Assembly: GCF_000182925.2 (NCBI RefSeq)
Contig: NC_026502.1
Span: forward strand, 3,596,001 to 3,660,000
Source: Neurospora crassa OR74A
Taxonomy: Eukaryota > Ascomycota > Sordariomycetes > Sordariales > Sordariaceae
DNA: 64,000 nucleotides
Direction of reading: 5' to 3'
The position numbers and the translations under genes were made by a program. Shown piece after piece: positions 23,658-35,842 of this stretch. The notes beneath the pieces were generated by a model. That model was given only the letters and a program-made list of their open reading frames with translations, had not been told where the DNA came from and searched no databases. Every line of letters starts with the position of its first letter. The stretch's first letter is position 1.

Positions 23658-25863
23658 CTATACGATATATAAGTATCAACAAATACTACAAAATCGTATA
23701 TCTATACTATCGCTAGGATTATCCGGGTATTTTCTAATATATCTTACTAAAGTAAATATCTCGTTGTATATAGAATTAAACTGCGTAGAAAAATAAGAGG
23801 GGCTATTAACCCGAAAAACATTTATAATTACTATTTCTATAACTTTCCTACTTAGGAGATTAAAATTTAAGAACCCCCCATCAATGAAGTTCTATATTAA
23901 GAAGGCGAAAATCCTAAAATAGAATATATTGTAAAAAAACTGTAACGTGTAGTAGAACTTAGTTTTTTACAGCTTAATATTCTTAGCTCTACCAAGGCTA
24001 TAAACATCCTATTTAATAAAGTACTAGAAATACCGAAAAATTAAATTAATAAAATTAAATTTAATATAGAAAAATATTAGGATGGACACTATCCACTCTT
24101 TCCGATCGTATATAACCTACGCCTTTAACTAAACGAAAATAATCTTACAAATATATAATATTATCTTTTAATTACCGTAAACGAAAAAAAGCCTATTACC
24201 GAACTATTCCTAACTTATTCCTAATAAGCCGAAGAATAATTTATTATAGAAATAATAAACGCTAACCAATTCACCCTTATTCTTATCGATAGTAAGGGTT
24301 TAGAGAATAAAGTTTTAAAATATTTAATAATACTTAATTTTAAAGAAGGTATATATTAAAAAACTATCCTAATTACTAATAACTAAGAATAGGGATTGCA
24401 ATCTCTCTATAATAAACAAATCGACGGTAGGATAAAACGTACACAATATCGGGGCAAGGGAAGGAATAACCTAAAACTTCTAAAATAAAATAATAGGTCG
24501 GAATTAGGATAATCGGAATAATCCAAAAACATTGGAACTACTTATTAATAAACAAATCGTAAAGTTACGTATAGTATCCTTTTAACTAACACCGGGGCTC
24601 TAAATAATATTAAAATAATTATAATTATTGTAAATAACAACAAGACTAGGATCGGATATAACGCACTTAAAATTTTACTAAAATTATTAATTTAGTTATA
24701 GAATATCTACGAACCGAACTAACCGTTACAATAGTCGTAAACATTTTAATAGTAGCACTTATCCTACTATACGAAATATATATACCTAATTTAACTAATA
24801 TATCCTAAATACGCCTCGCTACACCGTTGGTACATATATAAAAACCTATAACTTAAAGAAAGAAATCCGACTTATAAGGAGTACAAATACTTATAAGAAT
24901 TATAAATATTATATAAATATGAAGTAACGTAAATTCGATATAATGAATATAATATTTATACTTTGGTTATTAGGTATACTAATAGGATATTAATACTTTA
25001 AGGAATAAATATAACCGAGGGGCGTACTATTAAAATTGTATTGTACCCTACTGTATAATATTTAAAATCTACCGGGTACTATACAAATCTTTAATATTAT
25101 AAGGTATATTGCCCCCCCCAACTATAGAAGAAGTGCTAAATTTTATAAATAACGAAAATAAATTAAAATCGACGGACTCTTTAATTTTAACGATTTTAAA
25201 GTTAAAATAATAAAATTCGGAATCTTTATTTCGAGGGCCGTCGGATTCAATAAGTTCGGACTATCGGGGGCTAAGCTTTTTATTATTTTTAATATTTTTA
25301 AATCAATATTGCAATAAAAACGTTAATTCCTCCCTAAATATTTAATTAAGAACCTCTATATCGAACGAACTACTTTTATCCTTAAACTATATAATAACGT
25401 TTTAATAAAGGAGGGCTTTATATATATCTTTATTGTATAAGGATATAATAAATTCTTTTATATAGGCTCTAAATAACTAATTATTATTTTAAATTACTTT
25501 AACCCAACTATAAATAAACTATCTAAAATTTCCCCTTTTAAAATAGAAGCTATACTAATATTATTTAATATTATAAATTAGTAATTTATTAGGGTTATAT
25601 AATTATATTAGTATTTTAGGAATGGTTAATAAAATGTATGGAATGGGGGTAGGAGTCGGGTTCGAAGTATTATAGTTCGAAATAGGTATAGAATAGCCAA
25701 AAACGGACGTAATTAAAAGTAGGCTCAATTTAAACGTAAAGTCGGGCGAACCAAGTACGAATGTAGGGCGGTTATTATATAGAGGCAGAAACAATATTTC
25801 GTAAAACGAATATTCTATCGAATTTAATAGATTAATTAAATTGGATATTATACCCTACTACGC
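23658..25863. other. RIP-mutated AT-rich DNA, nothing firmly recognised
   Basis: It may contain the upstream part of the minus-strand remnant ending at 23657. A 63-codon minus frame at 25603-25794 has Pro/Thr repeats and no family resemblance. Confidence 0.5.
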
Positions 25864-25980
25864 TTTACTCTAATTGGAGTCTTGTATTAAAATCGTCTAT
25901 TCGGCGAATAGTTAGTTGTAACGGCGGGGGTTAATTTACTCTAACCGTAGTAAATAAATTACTCTAACTATAGTAAAATC
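25864..25980. repeat. Palindrome copies bordering the RIP-spared island
   Basis: TTTACTCTAATTGGAGT starts at 25864. Two further copies, with TTTACTCTAACCGTAGTAAA at 25935-25954 and ATTACTCTAACTATAGTAAA at about 25957-25976, follow. Their TTACT/AGTAA arms are still symmetrical. Confidence 0.75.
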
Positions 25981-25989
25981 CTACTAAAA

Positions 25990-26285
25990 GTATTTGTTAC
26001 TCTGCAGCCGACGGCCAAAAAACGCAAAACCCGCTTAGACCTGCTACTGCAAAAACGGGTAGGGTGGGGTGGTTTTGGAGGTGTGTGGGTTATTGAGAAC
26101 TGAGACTATGGCTACTGCCACTTGCTGTTCCCACACTCAATCGCCTATGCAGTCTTGGCAAGAGGTATATGTACGTGCACACACACACACCGCATTTGAC
26201 AAATCTAGCCATTTAACATCGCTTTACACGATTCAACTCAATCGTTTAATATCGAAATCTGGCTAAAACTGGTGTAAAAAGTCGA
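25990..26285. other. Short island of DNA not mutated by RIP
   Basis: About 300 bp with ordinary CpA and TpG content (for example GGCTACTGCCACTTGCTGTT) and a CA microsatellite at about 26178-26191. Sequence on both sides is TpA-rich. A 65-codon frame at 26069-26266 has no recognisable feature. The island is probably single-copy host DNA caught between repeats, since RIP acts on duplicated sequence. Confidence 0.7.
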
Positions 26286-27562
26286 TATTTTAATACTCTA
26301 CGTTATACAATTATCTATTTTAATATTTATATTATCTTTNNNNNNNNNNNNNNNNNNNNNNNNNNNNNNNNNNNNNNNNNNNNNNNNNNNNNNNNNNNNN
26401 NNNNNNNNNNNNNNNNNNNNNNNNNNNNNNNNNNNNNNNAGGACCGTTAGTAGTAGTGTTACCCGCTATAAAAGTAAGAGTTTTAGTAATATTGTATTTG
26501 AGTATAGTATTAAATTGCGGGTTTAAAATATATATTAGTTAGTTAAATTACGGTAATAGGGGTTAAAAGGTATATTTACTATAGTTTAATTGTATTACTA
26601 GTACTACATATTTAGTCTTAAGGAAATCTTTAATACCGTTTTTAAATACTATATAGAGGTTATAATTGAACCCTAGCCTTATAAATTACTTTACTAGCTA
26701 CTTTTTAAGCGTAAGTATATTGGGCGGCGCCTCCTTATTTTAGAATTTATTCTTTAAAGCAATTAAAACTTTATATATTAGTACTACTTTAATTAATAAC
26801 CTAATATAATAATACTTATAAAATACTTTAAAAAATTTAATAATAATCTTTTTAACCGGCCGATTAAGTAGGGCGGAGGGTAGTAATAACGAATAAAAAT
26901 TAAGAATTGAAAGTACGGGCGGATATAATATAAATAACTCTCCAGTCTCTATTAGGGAGTCTTTAATCTCTTTACCTTCGTCCTCCTTACCTACTACCGA
27001 TAGTAGTATAATTAATAGTAATACTAGTAGTTAAATAAATACTATAATTACTATAAAGATAAAAAGAGGGTTGGCGTTAGTACGTTTAGTAGCGAGAGTC
27101 TTATAGTCGGTCGGGTATTTATAAAATACAGTAGTAAAATACTTTAATAGTATATATAAATTAATAATTACCGTTTTGCCCAGTAGGGGGAAAGCGTCTA
27201 TTATATTATAATTATAGCCGCTAGCGATTACCGAATTAGTAATAGAGCCGCCAGCGGTATAAAGTAGTTGGATTTAAGGATATTAAAAGTAGGGAGGGAA
27301 ATATTAATATAGTAGTAAGTATAGTAAATATAAGGAAGGAGGGTATAGTTAATATAAACCTTTAAAAGTTGTCCCTCCTTAGTATAATTTGTAGTAGATT
27401 ATTTATAGTCTCTATATTAGTATTACTATTACTATTATTAATATTATTAATAATATTAACATTAATTAATAGATTATTACTTCCTTCCCTATATTTACTA
27501 CTATTATTGCTAATACTAGAGGCGGCTACTACCTTATTACCTAATATATTTCGCACTAATTT
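26286..27562. other. RIP-mutated DNA around a gap, family not recognised
   Basis: The gap of 100 N is at 26340-26439. The minus strand from about 27.3 to 26.45 kb reads through with stops mainly of the RIP type, suggesting a decayed minus-strand element, but I found no diagnostic motif. Confidence 0.45.
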
Positions 27563-27662
27563 NNNNNNNNNNNNNNNNNNNNNNNNNNNNNNNNNNNNNN
27601 NNNNNNNNNNNNNNNNNNNNNNNNNNNNNNNNNNNNNNNNNNNNNNNNNNNNNNNNNNNNNN
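27563..27662. other. Assembly gap (100 N)
   Basis: Placeholder gap directly before the gag fragment A3. Its true size is unknown. Confidence 0.95.
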
Positions 27663-28190
27663 TACCTATATAGAGCGACCTTCGTACTTTCTTAGAGACT
27701 AAATATAATAGTAATACTTAAGCTATTAAATAATTTATTCTCAATAAGTTTAAACGTATATAGTAAAGTACTTTAGAAATTGTTTGTAATTTCTATAACT
27801 ATTATTATATTAAAAAATTCAATTTATTGTACAATTAACTAAAATATACTTAAATTATTATTTAAACTAACTAATTATACCTTCTCTTTAAATAAAGTAT
27901 CCTCTTAATGGCCGGTATTAATATAATAAACGAGGTAGTAGCGTACATAGAACGGTTAAAAGGCTTAGAGAGTATTAAATTATTTATATTACGTTACTAA
28001 AACCAAATATCTTTAGGGTATAATCCGTCGTCTTTTTCGTTTTTATACCTTTCTACTTCCTCTTCGAATATTCCTTTTTAATTATCCTATAGTAATAACC
28101 CCTCCGATTTTCCCTGTCGCCCCCCTACTGCTTTTTAAATATAAATTTTAATTTTATTTATTCCTTTTATTATTAGAAAAGCTATACGTA
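27663..28190 (+). mobile_element. Gypsy element A3: gag fragment
   Basis: Colinear with 36616-37140 of element A1 (same order, differences nearly all transitions), for example the block from TAGAGCGACCT to GCTATACGTA. It covers the capsid-like part of gag only. It stops abruptly after GCTATACGTA at 28190, where element B sequence begins; on the left it enters a gap. It is therefore a truncated third copy of the A family. Confidence 0.85.
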
Positions 28191-31100
28191 TTATAGCCTA
28201 GAACTATAACTCCCTAGAAGACCTAGGTTACGTGCTAGCGCGCCGCCTTCACGGACAGGCACTACATCCATAGACCAAGTGCAGAACCTACTATAGGTCG
28301 CTAGCGCGTAGGCATTTAACTTCGTACAACCAGCCTACCTTAGGACTTTTTTCTTTTCCCTCTTTAACTTTAATTTTATATTTAATTTATACTATATCCT
28401 TCCTACGCTAGCCTTCGCTCGTAGATATACATACCCTAACATAAAACTAAAGCTACTTAACATTATACAACCGGGGACAGTAATTATAATATCTTACCCA
28501 AACTTCGAACCCTGCGAATCGATTTGATTGCGACGAAAAAATCGACTAGGACCCGTAAGCCCTCGAATATTAATTCGGCATTAAGAAGTAAAAACTAGAA
28601 TTACAATTTATTATAGTACGTACTACTAAGGAAAAGAAAGTCCTATTTAGGGATCCCTACAATCTATAACCCTAAAAAAAGAAACTTAATATAATAATTA
28701 ATTTAAATAGTTAGTTTAAAGGTAGTCCGATAATAAATAGTTGTACTCTATATAAAAACGATATTAATAATATCGATAATAATTTTAATAACCTTAAAAA
28801 AAAAGTCCCTTCCCCTACTATTACCTATCCTAACTTACCCTAATATAATACTAATAACCTATCTACCCCCTATATTTATAATTATAATTAAAATTACAAC
28901 CCCTCTCCTAATATTAAAAAAGATCAAATCTTTACCCTGCGCGACCTAAGTGCCTTACGCGCACGTATAAATTACCTCACCCAAACCACCCCTCCTCGCC
29001 TACCCCCGTTGAAATGTAAGGAGCGAAAAGGTTTGAAAGTTGTAATTTATTGTTTATAGCCGATTCGCTATAAAAAGCTATACTTAAATTTTAAAGTTAT
29101 TAAAAGCTTTAAAAATATAACCCCCGCTAGTATCTTAACTACTAAACATCTATCTATTAATACCCGCAATATAAATTATTATATTCCTAATAAAAAAAAA
29201 AAAAAATTTACCTCTAGGGCGGATAAAGATTTATTAAATTACTCTTTAACCTAAATACGAAATTCCTATCTAATTAATATAAAGTCTATTATTATTACTA
29301 AAAGCTTTGCCCTTTCATTTAATTAATTAATAAATAATATTATTAATTGTACTAATTATATAATAGAAATCTTAAAAATTAGGAAAGGATTTAACTATAT
29401 CTATTTCTAACTTAATATTAAAAATTCTAAATATTCCTCTATTCTAGTTAATTGGAAGGGTATAATAATATTTACCTAATTTATCAATTTATTTAACTAA
29501 AATCCTATTAATATATAGAATAAAGTTCGCTATTAATTTATTACTCTTACTACCTTCTATATAATTCTTAACAATATTAGCGAAATAACTAAATAAATTA
29601 ATAGAATAATTAAGAAAATGTATAATTTTATTACTTATTTTATTTAGAAAACTAAAAAATAAAAAGCGATTATTTTCTACTTGAAGGATAAATATAATTT
29701 ATAACCCAATCTAATATAAAATAGAAATTACGATTTTTATTATTAATTAAAAGAAGTACGTACTGATTACTGATATACTGAAGAAGCCTTATAAGAGGAG
29801 TAGAATAAAATCCAACGTTATAAAGCCTCCTATAACTACTTCCTTAATTAAATAGCGGATAATTATAATTATTATATAGAAAAGACTATTTATAGTTACT
29901 AGGAAGCTCTTAGTACTATTTATTCAATATATAGTTAGGAAGTAATTCGATTAAAAGGATAAATTAATACCCTTACTATTAAATTAAATAATATACTATA
30001 TTTAAAAGAACGCCCTATAAATACTAATAAAATTACTATTTTAGAAACCTAATTTAACGCTACTAATAAAAAAATTAACTAATTGGAAAAGAATAACTAG
30101 TACTTAAAGTAATATATTATAATCGAGACTCCTACCCTAAAATCCTCTATAGAAATAAATAGGGAGGAAACGTTCGTTAAGAAATTTAGTAATAAGAAAG
30201 TCGTTAATTTAATTAATAAAAAGTATTGCGTATATATTTCTCCTAAAGTAAAAGTAACTTCGGCTATTAATAATATCCCTTCCTCCTCCAAAGTATTATC
30301 CTCGTATAATTATATTTCTAGAAGTATTTATTATAAATTGTAGATTAATAATTTAATAAGAGAGGAGAGTAAGCTAAATTTTAATAAAGGATCTAATTTA
30401 AATAAAGATCCCGTCTGTATAGCCGGTATAGGTAATTTAGGCTCCAATTCTTCGAATAACGAATTTAATAATTCGAATAATTATAGTAATTTCGATAGTA
30501 ATAAGTATCGTAAGTATTACTTATCTAATACCCCTTTGGATTATTCTTTATATTCTAGATTCGATATTTCCTTATTTTCTTTTAATATCCACCGCTATAG
30601 TAAGAAGTCTACTAAAGTTCCGGAAGTCCCCTTATTCTATAGAGAAAAGAGTAAAAATAAAGTATCTTTCGAAATATAGTTATATTAGATTTATAATATA
30701 TTACGCGTTAATACTAACTATTTTAAGGACGAGAATACTACCTTTAGTATTATAGTCGGACGTTTAGTTAATAAGGCTGCCGAAAATATTTTTCCCTTTA
30801 TTTATAAATTTAATAGAAATATTCTATATTTTTCTACTGTAGTATAATTATTGGACTATTTAAAGGAATTATATTTAAATTACAATTCGAAGGAAAAAGT
30901 TAACGTTGAATTCGAGAAATTCGTTATACGTAATATTAACCGTTTCTAAAATTTTAAAATTACCTTTATTTGCCTAATTAAATAAACTAATATTCCATAT
31001 TATTATTAGAAATTAACTATAAAATGCAAATTGCCTACCTATTTTTATAATTCTGCTACCTTAATATATATTTTTAATAACGTTATATTCGAATGATATT

Positions 31101-32945
31101 GTATTTTAGTATAATCCTTCAATAAAAGTTACTAATTTAATGCTACTAATTCCCGCTCTTATACTAAGAAGAATTGTTATAAGTTGGCCGGTCCTAAGAT
31201 ATTTAGTGCTATTAAGAGCTAATTCTCCGGTTCTTCTTTTATATATAAAAAACTTAATACGGAAGAATCCTATAAATTATAAACCGAAAGTAAATATTTT
31301 ATTTATTAGAAAGAAGGATATTTAATTAAGGAATACCCTAATTATTAGAAGGTAGAAAAGGCGGCTAAAAAGTATAAGGCGTTTTAAATTAATACTATAT
31401 TAGCTGCCTTCCCTAACCTTCCTAAAGGCGTTATAATTATGGATTTTAATATAGAGGTTTTGGAGGGAGACTCTATTGAAGAAAAGGAGGTCGGAGAAAC
31501 CGATTTTACCGTAATAATTTTAAAAAATTAAATTCCCTAAAGTAAGTAACCTCCTTCCTAGGAGAAATATTGATTAGTAAAATAATAACTCCCGGAACGG
31601 ATATAGCTACTATAACTTCCGTATTTACTTTTAATTTAAGAAATTATTTAGGCGATAAATTATCTTTTTTAATCAAATATAATATAATTTAAAATAAATT
31701 ATTTATTATTACTTATAAAGTACTAATTAATATAGGAGTAGATGTTTACCTTATAGTAAGTAATATATTTACTAAGAAACTATATTGCTTATAATTCAAA
31801 GGTTATAATAATTTCAAACTAAGATATATTACCCTATATTAAAACGTTAAACTTAATATTATTAATTAAGTTTTCAAAGGATATCTTCTTATTTAGAGCT
31901 ACAAGTTCTTTAACGAATAGATAATTGTATTACTTAAATTAAAATAAAATATAATTATAGGTAGAATATAATTAGCTTACTATTGAGTATTAGCTAATTA
32001 TTATAATAAAGTCCTCTACTTCCCTAATTTACTACTACCCTTACTAAATATTTGAAACCTACCGATTCGGCCTATTAAACTCCTATAAAACCCCTAATTT
32101 CAATAGGACGTTGACTATCGGGAAATAATAATAGATAAAAAAAATAAATATTAATTTAATAGTATATTATTCTAAGTACGGAGATTAATTCCTAATCCTA
32201 CTACTAAGGATAATAGAAGTTAAAAACCTAAGGGAGTAATAGAATTTAACTCTTAAAATATAGTACTGGAGGAGAGGTGTTTATAGATTTGTATTGTTAA
32301 ATTAGAAGCGGCCGTAGTAATTTAACTAAAGATTAGAGAACCTAATAGAAAGCTCCTTAGTAATTAGAAGCCTAAAGGAATTTATACCTCTAAATATAGG
32401 ATTTAGGGCGTAGTAGTATCCTAAATAGAATAAATAGATTAGGAATTGTTTAATAATATTAAATAGGAATATACGTTGATTGAGGAAGTAATTTAAATAA
32501 AAATAGAAGTTAAAAAGGATTGGAAATGGGTTAAAATGTAACTTAAAGAAATATACCCTTTGTAGGACGGCGAAGGACTTTACCGTCTAAAAAAAATATT
32601 CGGATAGGTAAAGAAGAGATTTAGGGATATAGTTATTGTTAATATAATAGTCTTTAAATATTATATTAATTAAGGGCTATAAGTAGAATTAATAAATCTA
32701 TATAAAATAAACGGGTTAATTATTAATTTAGAAAATAAAGAACAAATCTAACTAACAAATAATTAAGAGCACTGCAATTTAGTATTAGAATAATTCCCCT
32801 TAATATATTATAATTATATTAATATATTTAATAAATTCGATTCCAATATACTACTTAAACGCCGTAATAAAATTGATTACTAAATTATTTTAGAAGAAAG
32901 TAAAATACTAAAAGATTTAGATTATAATTCTTTATATAAAGAGCT
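28191..32945 (+). mobile_element. Gypsy-type retroelement B, RIP-mutated and cut off within its RT
   Basis: This is a different LTR-retroelement lineage from A. A less mutated GC-richer part at 28200-28340 may be LTR or leader; a CCCTAACA at 28434-28441 could be an LTR end, but the other end is not found. A long gag-like frame runs from about 29.2 to 31.5 kb. A zinc knuckle is visible at 31292-31342 as a Y-F-I-Y...K-E-G-Y-L-I-K-E-Y-P pattern, the RIP form of Cys-X2-Cys-X4-His-X4-Cys. The protease motif at 31720-31758 has its catalytic Asp-Thr-Gly changed to Asn-Ile-Gly. The start of pol RT is at about 32.80-32.94 kb (INIFNKFDSNILLKRR and IDYQIILEESK). RT, RNase H and integrase are absent: sequence identity changes at about 32946. 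Confidence 0.75.
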
Positions 32946-33240
32946 AAAAAAAAACTTTAAAACCGGAAACGCCGATTTCTGGTCGAGGAGTGCTCCAAAA
33001 CGAAAACTAACAACGGCAATCGACTTAGGAGGGTCGTTTACGTCCCTCACGATGTCCTACGACGAGCGTAGCGACGGCGTTGTATTGTTGTTGCCGATGG
33101 CTATTGATAGTAGTGTTCGTGGATTCGAAAACAGCATCTATAACCCGCTCGCAGAAATCTTAGTATATAATGATCCCGAAGCTGTACTTACTGCGAAGAC
33201 TTTGGATAAAACGGAAGAAGACGATAAAATATTAAAGAAG
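32946..33240 (+). pseudogene. RIP-spared fragment with an actin/Hsp70-like phosphate-1 motif
   Basis: About 295 bp with normal CpA and TpG content, open through both ends in one frame. It reads FWSRSAPKRKLTTAIDLGGS and then FTSLTMSYDERSDG, with an ATG at 33052. The AIDLGGSFTSL stretch resembles the first phosphate-binding loop of Hsp70/actin-type ATPases, which fungi also have as divergent Hsp70-like proteins. It joins element B RT on the left and LINE ORF1-like sequence on the right without a stop. It may be a captured host gene piece or the 5' end of the LINE; the ATPase resemblance rests on about 12 residues. Confidence 0.35.
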
Positions 33241-34400
33241 TTTATTATTAGAGCGAATAAATTTACAGACTATAATACTATTTTGATTGAGGATTGTTAT
33301 TAGGTTCGAGAGTTGCTTTTCGAATTTATAAAGGTATGTATTAGAAAAAGTAGGTCTATGCGACCCGAGGTTAATAAGGTTAGAACCGACTAGTTTATTA
33401 TTAGGAAGGATTTCGACGATTTGAAGAAGGATATTTTGAAGGAAATTAAGAAAGGCGCTTAAAAAGTATTGAAACATTAGGTTAATATTGTAGTAAAAGT
33501 TAGCCTAAGTAAGATTAGTGCTACCCTCTAATAATTATTTATTATTATTAAAAAGTTTATTCCCTTTAATTTCGAGTGGTAATTTACTATTAAGGGAGCG
33601 ACGATTATTATTAAATTTATAAATTATTTGAATAAAGATACGAAGACGACCCTAGTTATTTATTTGGGTAAGAAGAAACCCGGCTTAGTAGTTTGTATAG
33701 TTATTAGAATACTAATAATTAGAAATTATATAATTGTATTCGATGAGCTTATATATATTTAGTATTAGTGAAATTAAGTATAGGTTAAAGAAGTTTTTAA
33801 CCCCGATATTTTTATTACTATAAATATTGTAGGTATACTAATTCGGGGTATACTTTAGGATAGTATTAATAATTATACTATAATGGAAGTTATTTCGAAT
33901 ATAGTAAAGGAGAGGAACTTAGAGGTATCTATTATTAGAGTTCGGTTATAGAAAAGGAGGGACGGAGAGAGTAGAGGCCTATTCCTTATAGAAGTCGTTA
34001 CTATATTAGTAATATACTTCTTTTAGAATAACCTTTTTCTTTAGGACGGCGGTATATATCTATACGAACCGTTCTAAGCCTTGAGTAATATTTAATAATG
34101 TTTTAAATATTAGGGAATTGGATATACAATAAAATTTTACTATTAAAATAATATTTGCGTCCGTTGTAGCGAAGTTAAATACGAAGGAGATTGCTTCGGC
34201 GAAGTAAATTATCCGTTTAACGACGATAAGTCGTTTGTTTATTGTAAACTGTATGGAAAAAAGGGGTATTGCGCGTATAATTGTAAAGAGTATCCTATTT
34301 TCCGGAAGGCAATTGTAAAGGCGTTTATTACGTACGTTGAGAGGCTACGGGCGTTTATTTTCTATAAGAATTTAGTTAGAAAGGTATTAGAATTAATAAT
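33241..34400 (+). mobile_element. LINE (Tad-like) ORF1 remnant with zinc knuckles
   Basis: The + strand reads as a nucleocapsid-type protein with RIP stops. Near its end three Cys/His clusters can be traced: QCFKYQGIGYTI at about 34100-34136 (Cys or Tyr at each knuckle position), ICVRCSEVKYEGDCF at about 34150-34200, and CKLYGKKGYCAYNCKEYPIF at about 34244-34303, followed by RKA. This arrangement is typical of ORF1 of Tad/I-type LINEs. TpG is frequent but CpA is nearly absent, so only one strand was mutated. No endonuclease or RT follows. Confidence 0.65.
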
Positions 34401-34661
34401 GAAATGGCGAGAAAACCACAACAATAACACTAACACTACTATAGCCATTATAAGGACCGTAGTTCTCGGATGTCTAATTAGGTAGAGTTAGGTAGTAAGT
34501 AATTTCTAAGCCTTTCTCGGAAGGTTGAGATAGGAGGTATTAAGCTAAATACGGTTTATTAGCGTTACGCATTTTGCTATATAATTTAATATTTAATTTT
34601 TAGTAGAAAGTAAGGATAGTTATTAGATCTTTTAATATCCTTTTCCTAAAAGTAAATAGAG
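34401..34661. repeat. 261-bp repeat, copy 1 (paired with 57613-57873)
   Basis: Ungapped alignment with 57613-57873, both starting GAAATRGCGAGAAAAC. This copy keeps CpA bases (ACCACAACAATAACACTAAC) that are TpA in the other copy, so it is the less mutated one. It abuts the LINE ORF1 remnant and may be its 3' part or the start of the region between ORFs. Confidence 0.85.
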
Positions 34662-35502
34662 AAATAAATAAATATTCCTTCGAGAAGAATAAATAATTAT
34701 TTAATACAATAGGTAAATAGAAGTAAATAATTAGAGATTATTAAAAGTAAATTATTCTTTTTCTACTAAGAATTAAAATTAAAAGACTAATTATTTAGTA
34801 TAGCGATTAAATAAATATTATAATAATCTATTATATTATCCTCTAAAGTTCGATATTTTGTCCTTCCTTTTCTATTTTTTTTCCTTTTATTATCCCTATT
34901 TTTCTACCTCTTCCAATCTATTATCTTATTAAATTAGCCCTTTATTCTTTATTTTTCGTTTATATTAACTATTCAAATCTATTTAATTTAGAAAGTACGT
35001 TTTCTAATCTAGTATTTTTGCTAAAAATTCGAAAAAAAGAAAAATTACTGTAGAAAATCAACGCATATATTCTTATATACTACCCCAAATTAAATCTTCC
35101 CTTTAAATTTGCAATAAATCCCTTAAGTAAACTTATTATTATATATATATATATATATAATTAGCGTCCCCCTTTATTATTTCTATTCCCTCTATACCCC
35201 CTCTTACCTTTATAAATTAAATCCTTTTCCTTAATACTTTAAATAAGGAGACGATTATTTATATTTCTAATAATATTGTTCTAGGTTATTCCGATAAGCG
35301 TTAAAGGTCCTCGCAGCTTTAAACGAATATTTGGATTAAACCTTTCTTTAAATTCTATTAGAATTTGGGTAGGGTTATTCGGATTATAGTTAGGAAGGTT
35401 GTTTAATTTATACTCCGTACGGCGAATAGGATAGATTAATAAATTTACTATAAATTTATAGGAGTTAAAATTAAGTAGTATATCCGTAACTATCTTATTA
35501 AG
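34662..35502. other. AT-rich DNA upstream of the A1 LTR, nothing recognised
   Basis: It holds an (AT)n run at about 35140-35158. From 35260 on it is less strongly mutated. No gene. TTAAG just before the LTR (35498-35502) could be the target-site duplication. Confidence 0.5.
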
Positions 35503-35842
35503 TGTTAGGAGGCTAAGAGCTCGTGCATAGAAGCACCTCAGCGGCTGCTGCTCCCCCTCGTTAACTAACGCGTAGGATTACTAATAATAACGCCCATATC
35601 GGGTCGGGCTCGTAGGAAGGATAATCCAGCACCGCGCCGAAGCGCCAAATTAGTACGAAGTTCTATAATGCTCATTAGCGGATAAATAGAATTTACACAA
35701 GTATAAAAGAGGCTCAACGAAGTATAATTTATTATAGTCGGTAACTATTAATATATCTTTAAATTAACCCCTAACTTACTATCCCCTACGTATAGCTACA
35801 ACCGTAGTTACCTCAGCCTACCTTTCGCCTACGTTCCTAATA
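35503..35842 (+). repeat. 5' LTR of gypsy element A1
   Basis: A 340-bp segment beginning TGTTAGGA and ending TCCTAATA. The ends are inverted repeats if the last C of CpA was turned into T by RIP (TCCTAACA), and they give the canonical TG...CA form. Its last 50 bp recur at 53430-53479 at the 3' end of copy A2, which identifies it as an LTR. The first half, with CGTGCATAGAAGCACCTCAG, keeps CpA and TpG and is much less mutated than the rest. Confidence 0.8.

Noticed and set aside
27369-27695. Open frame across the gap at 27563
   Set aside because: It is open only because N bases cannot give a stop; its sequence is Leu/Ile-rich noise of AT-rich DNA.
35140-35158. (AT)n run as a functional origin or regulatory site
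   Set aside because: Expected by chance in a TpA-enriched block; no supporting context.
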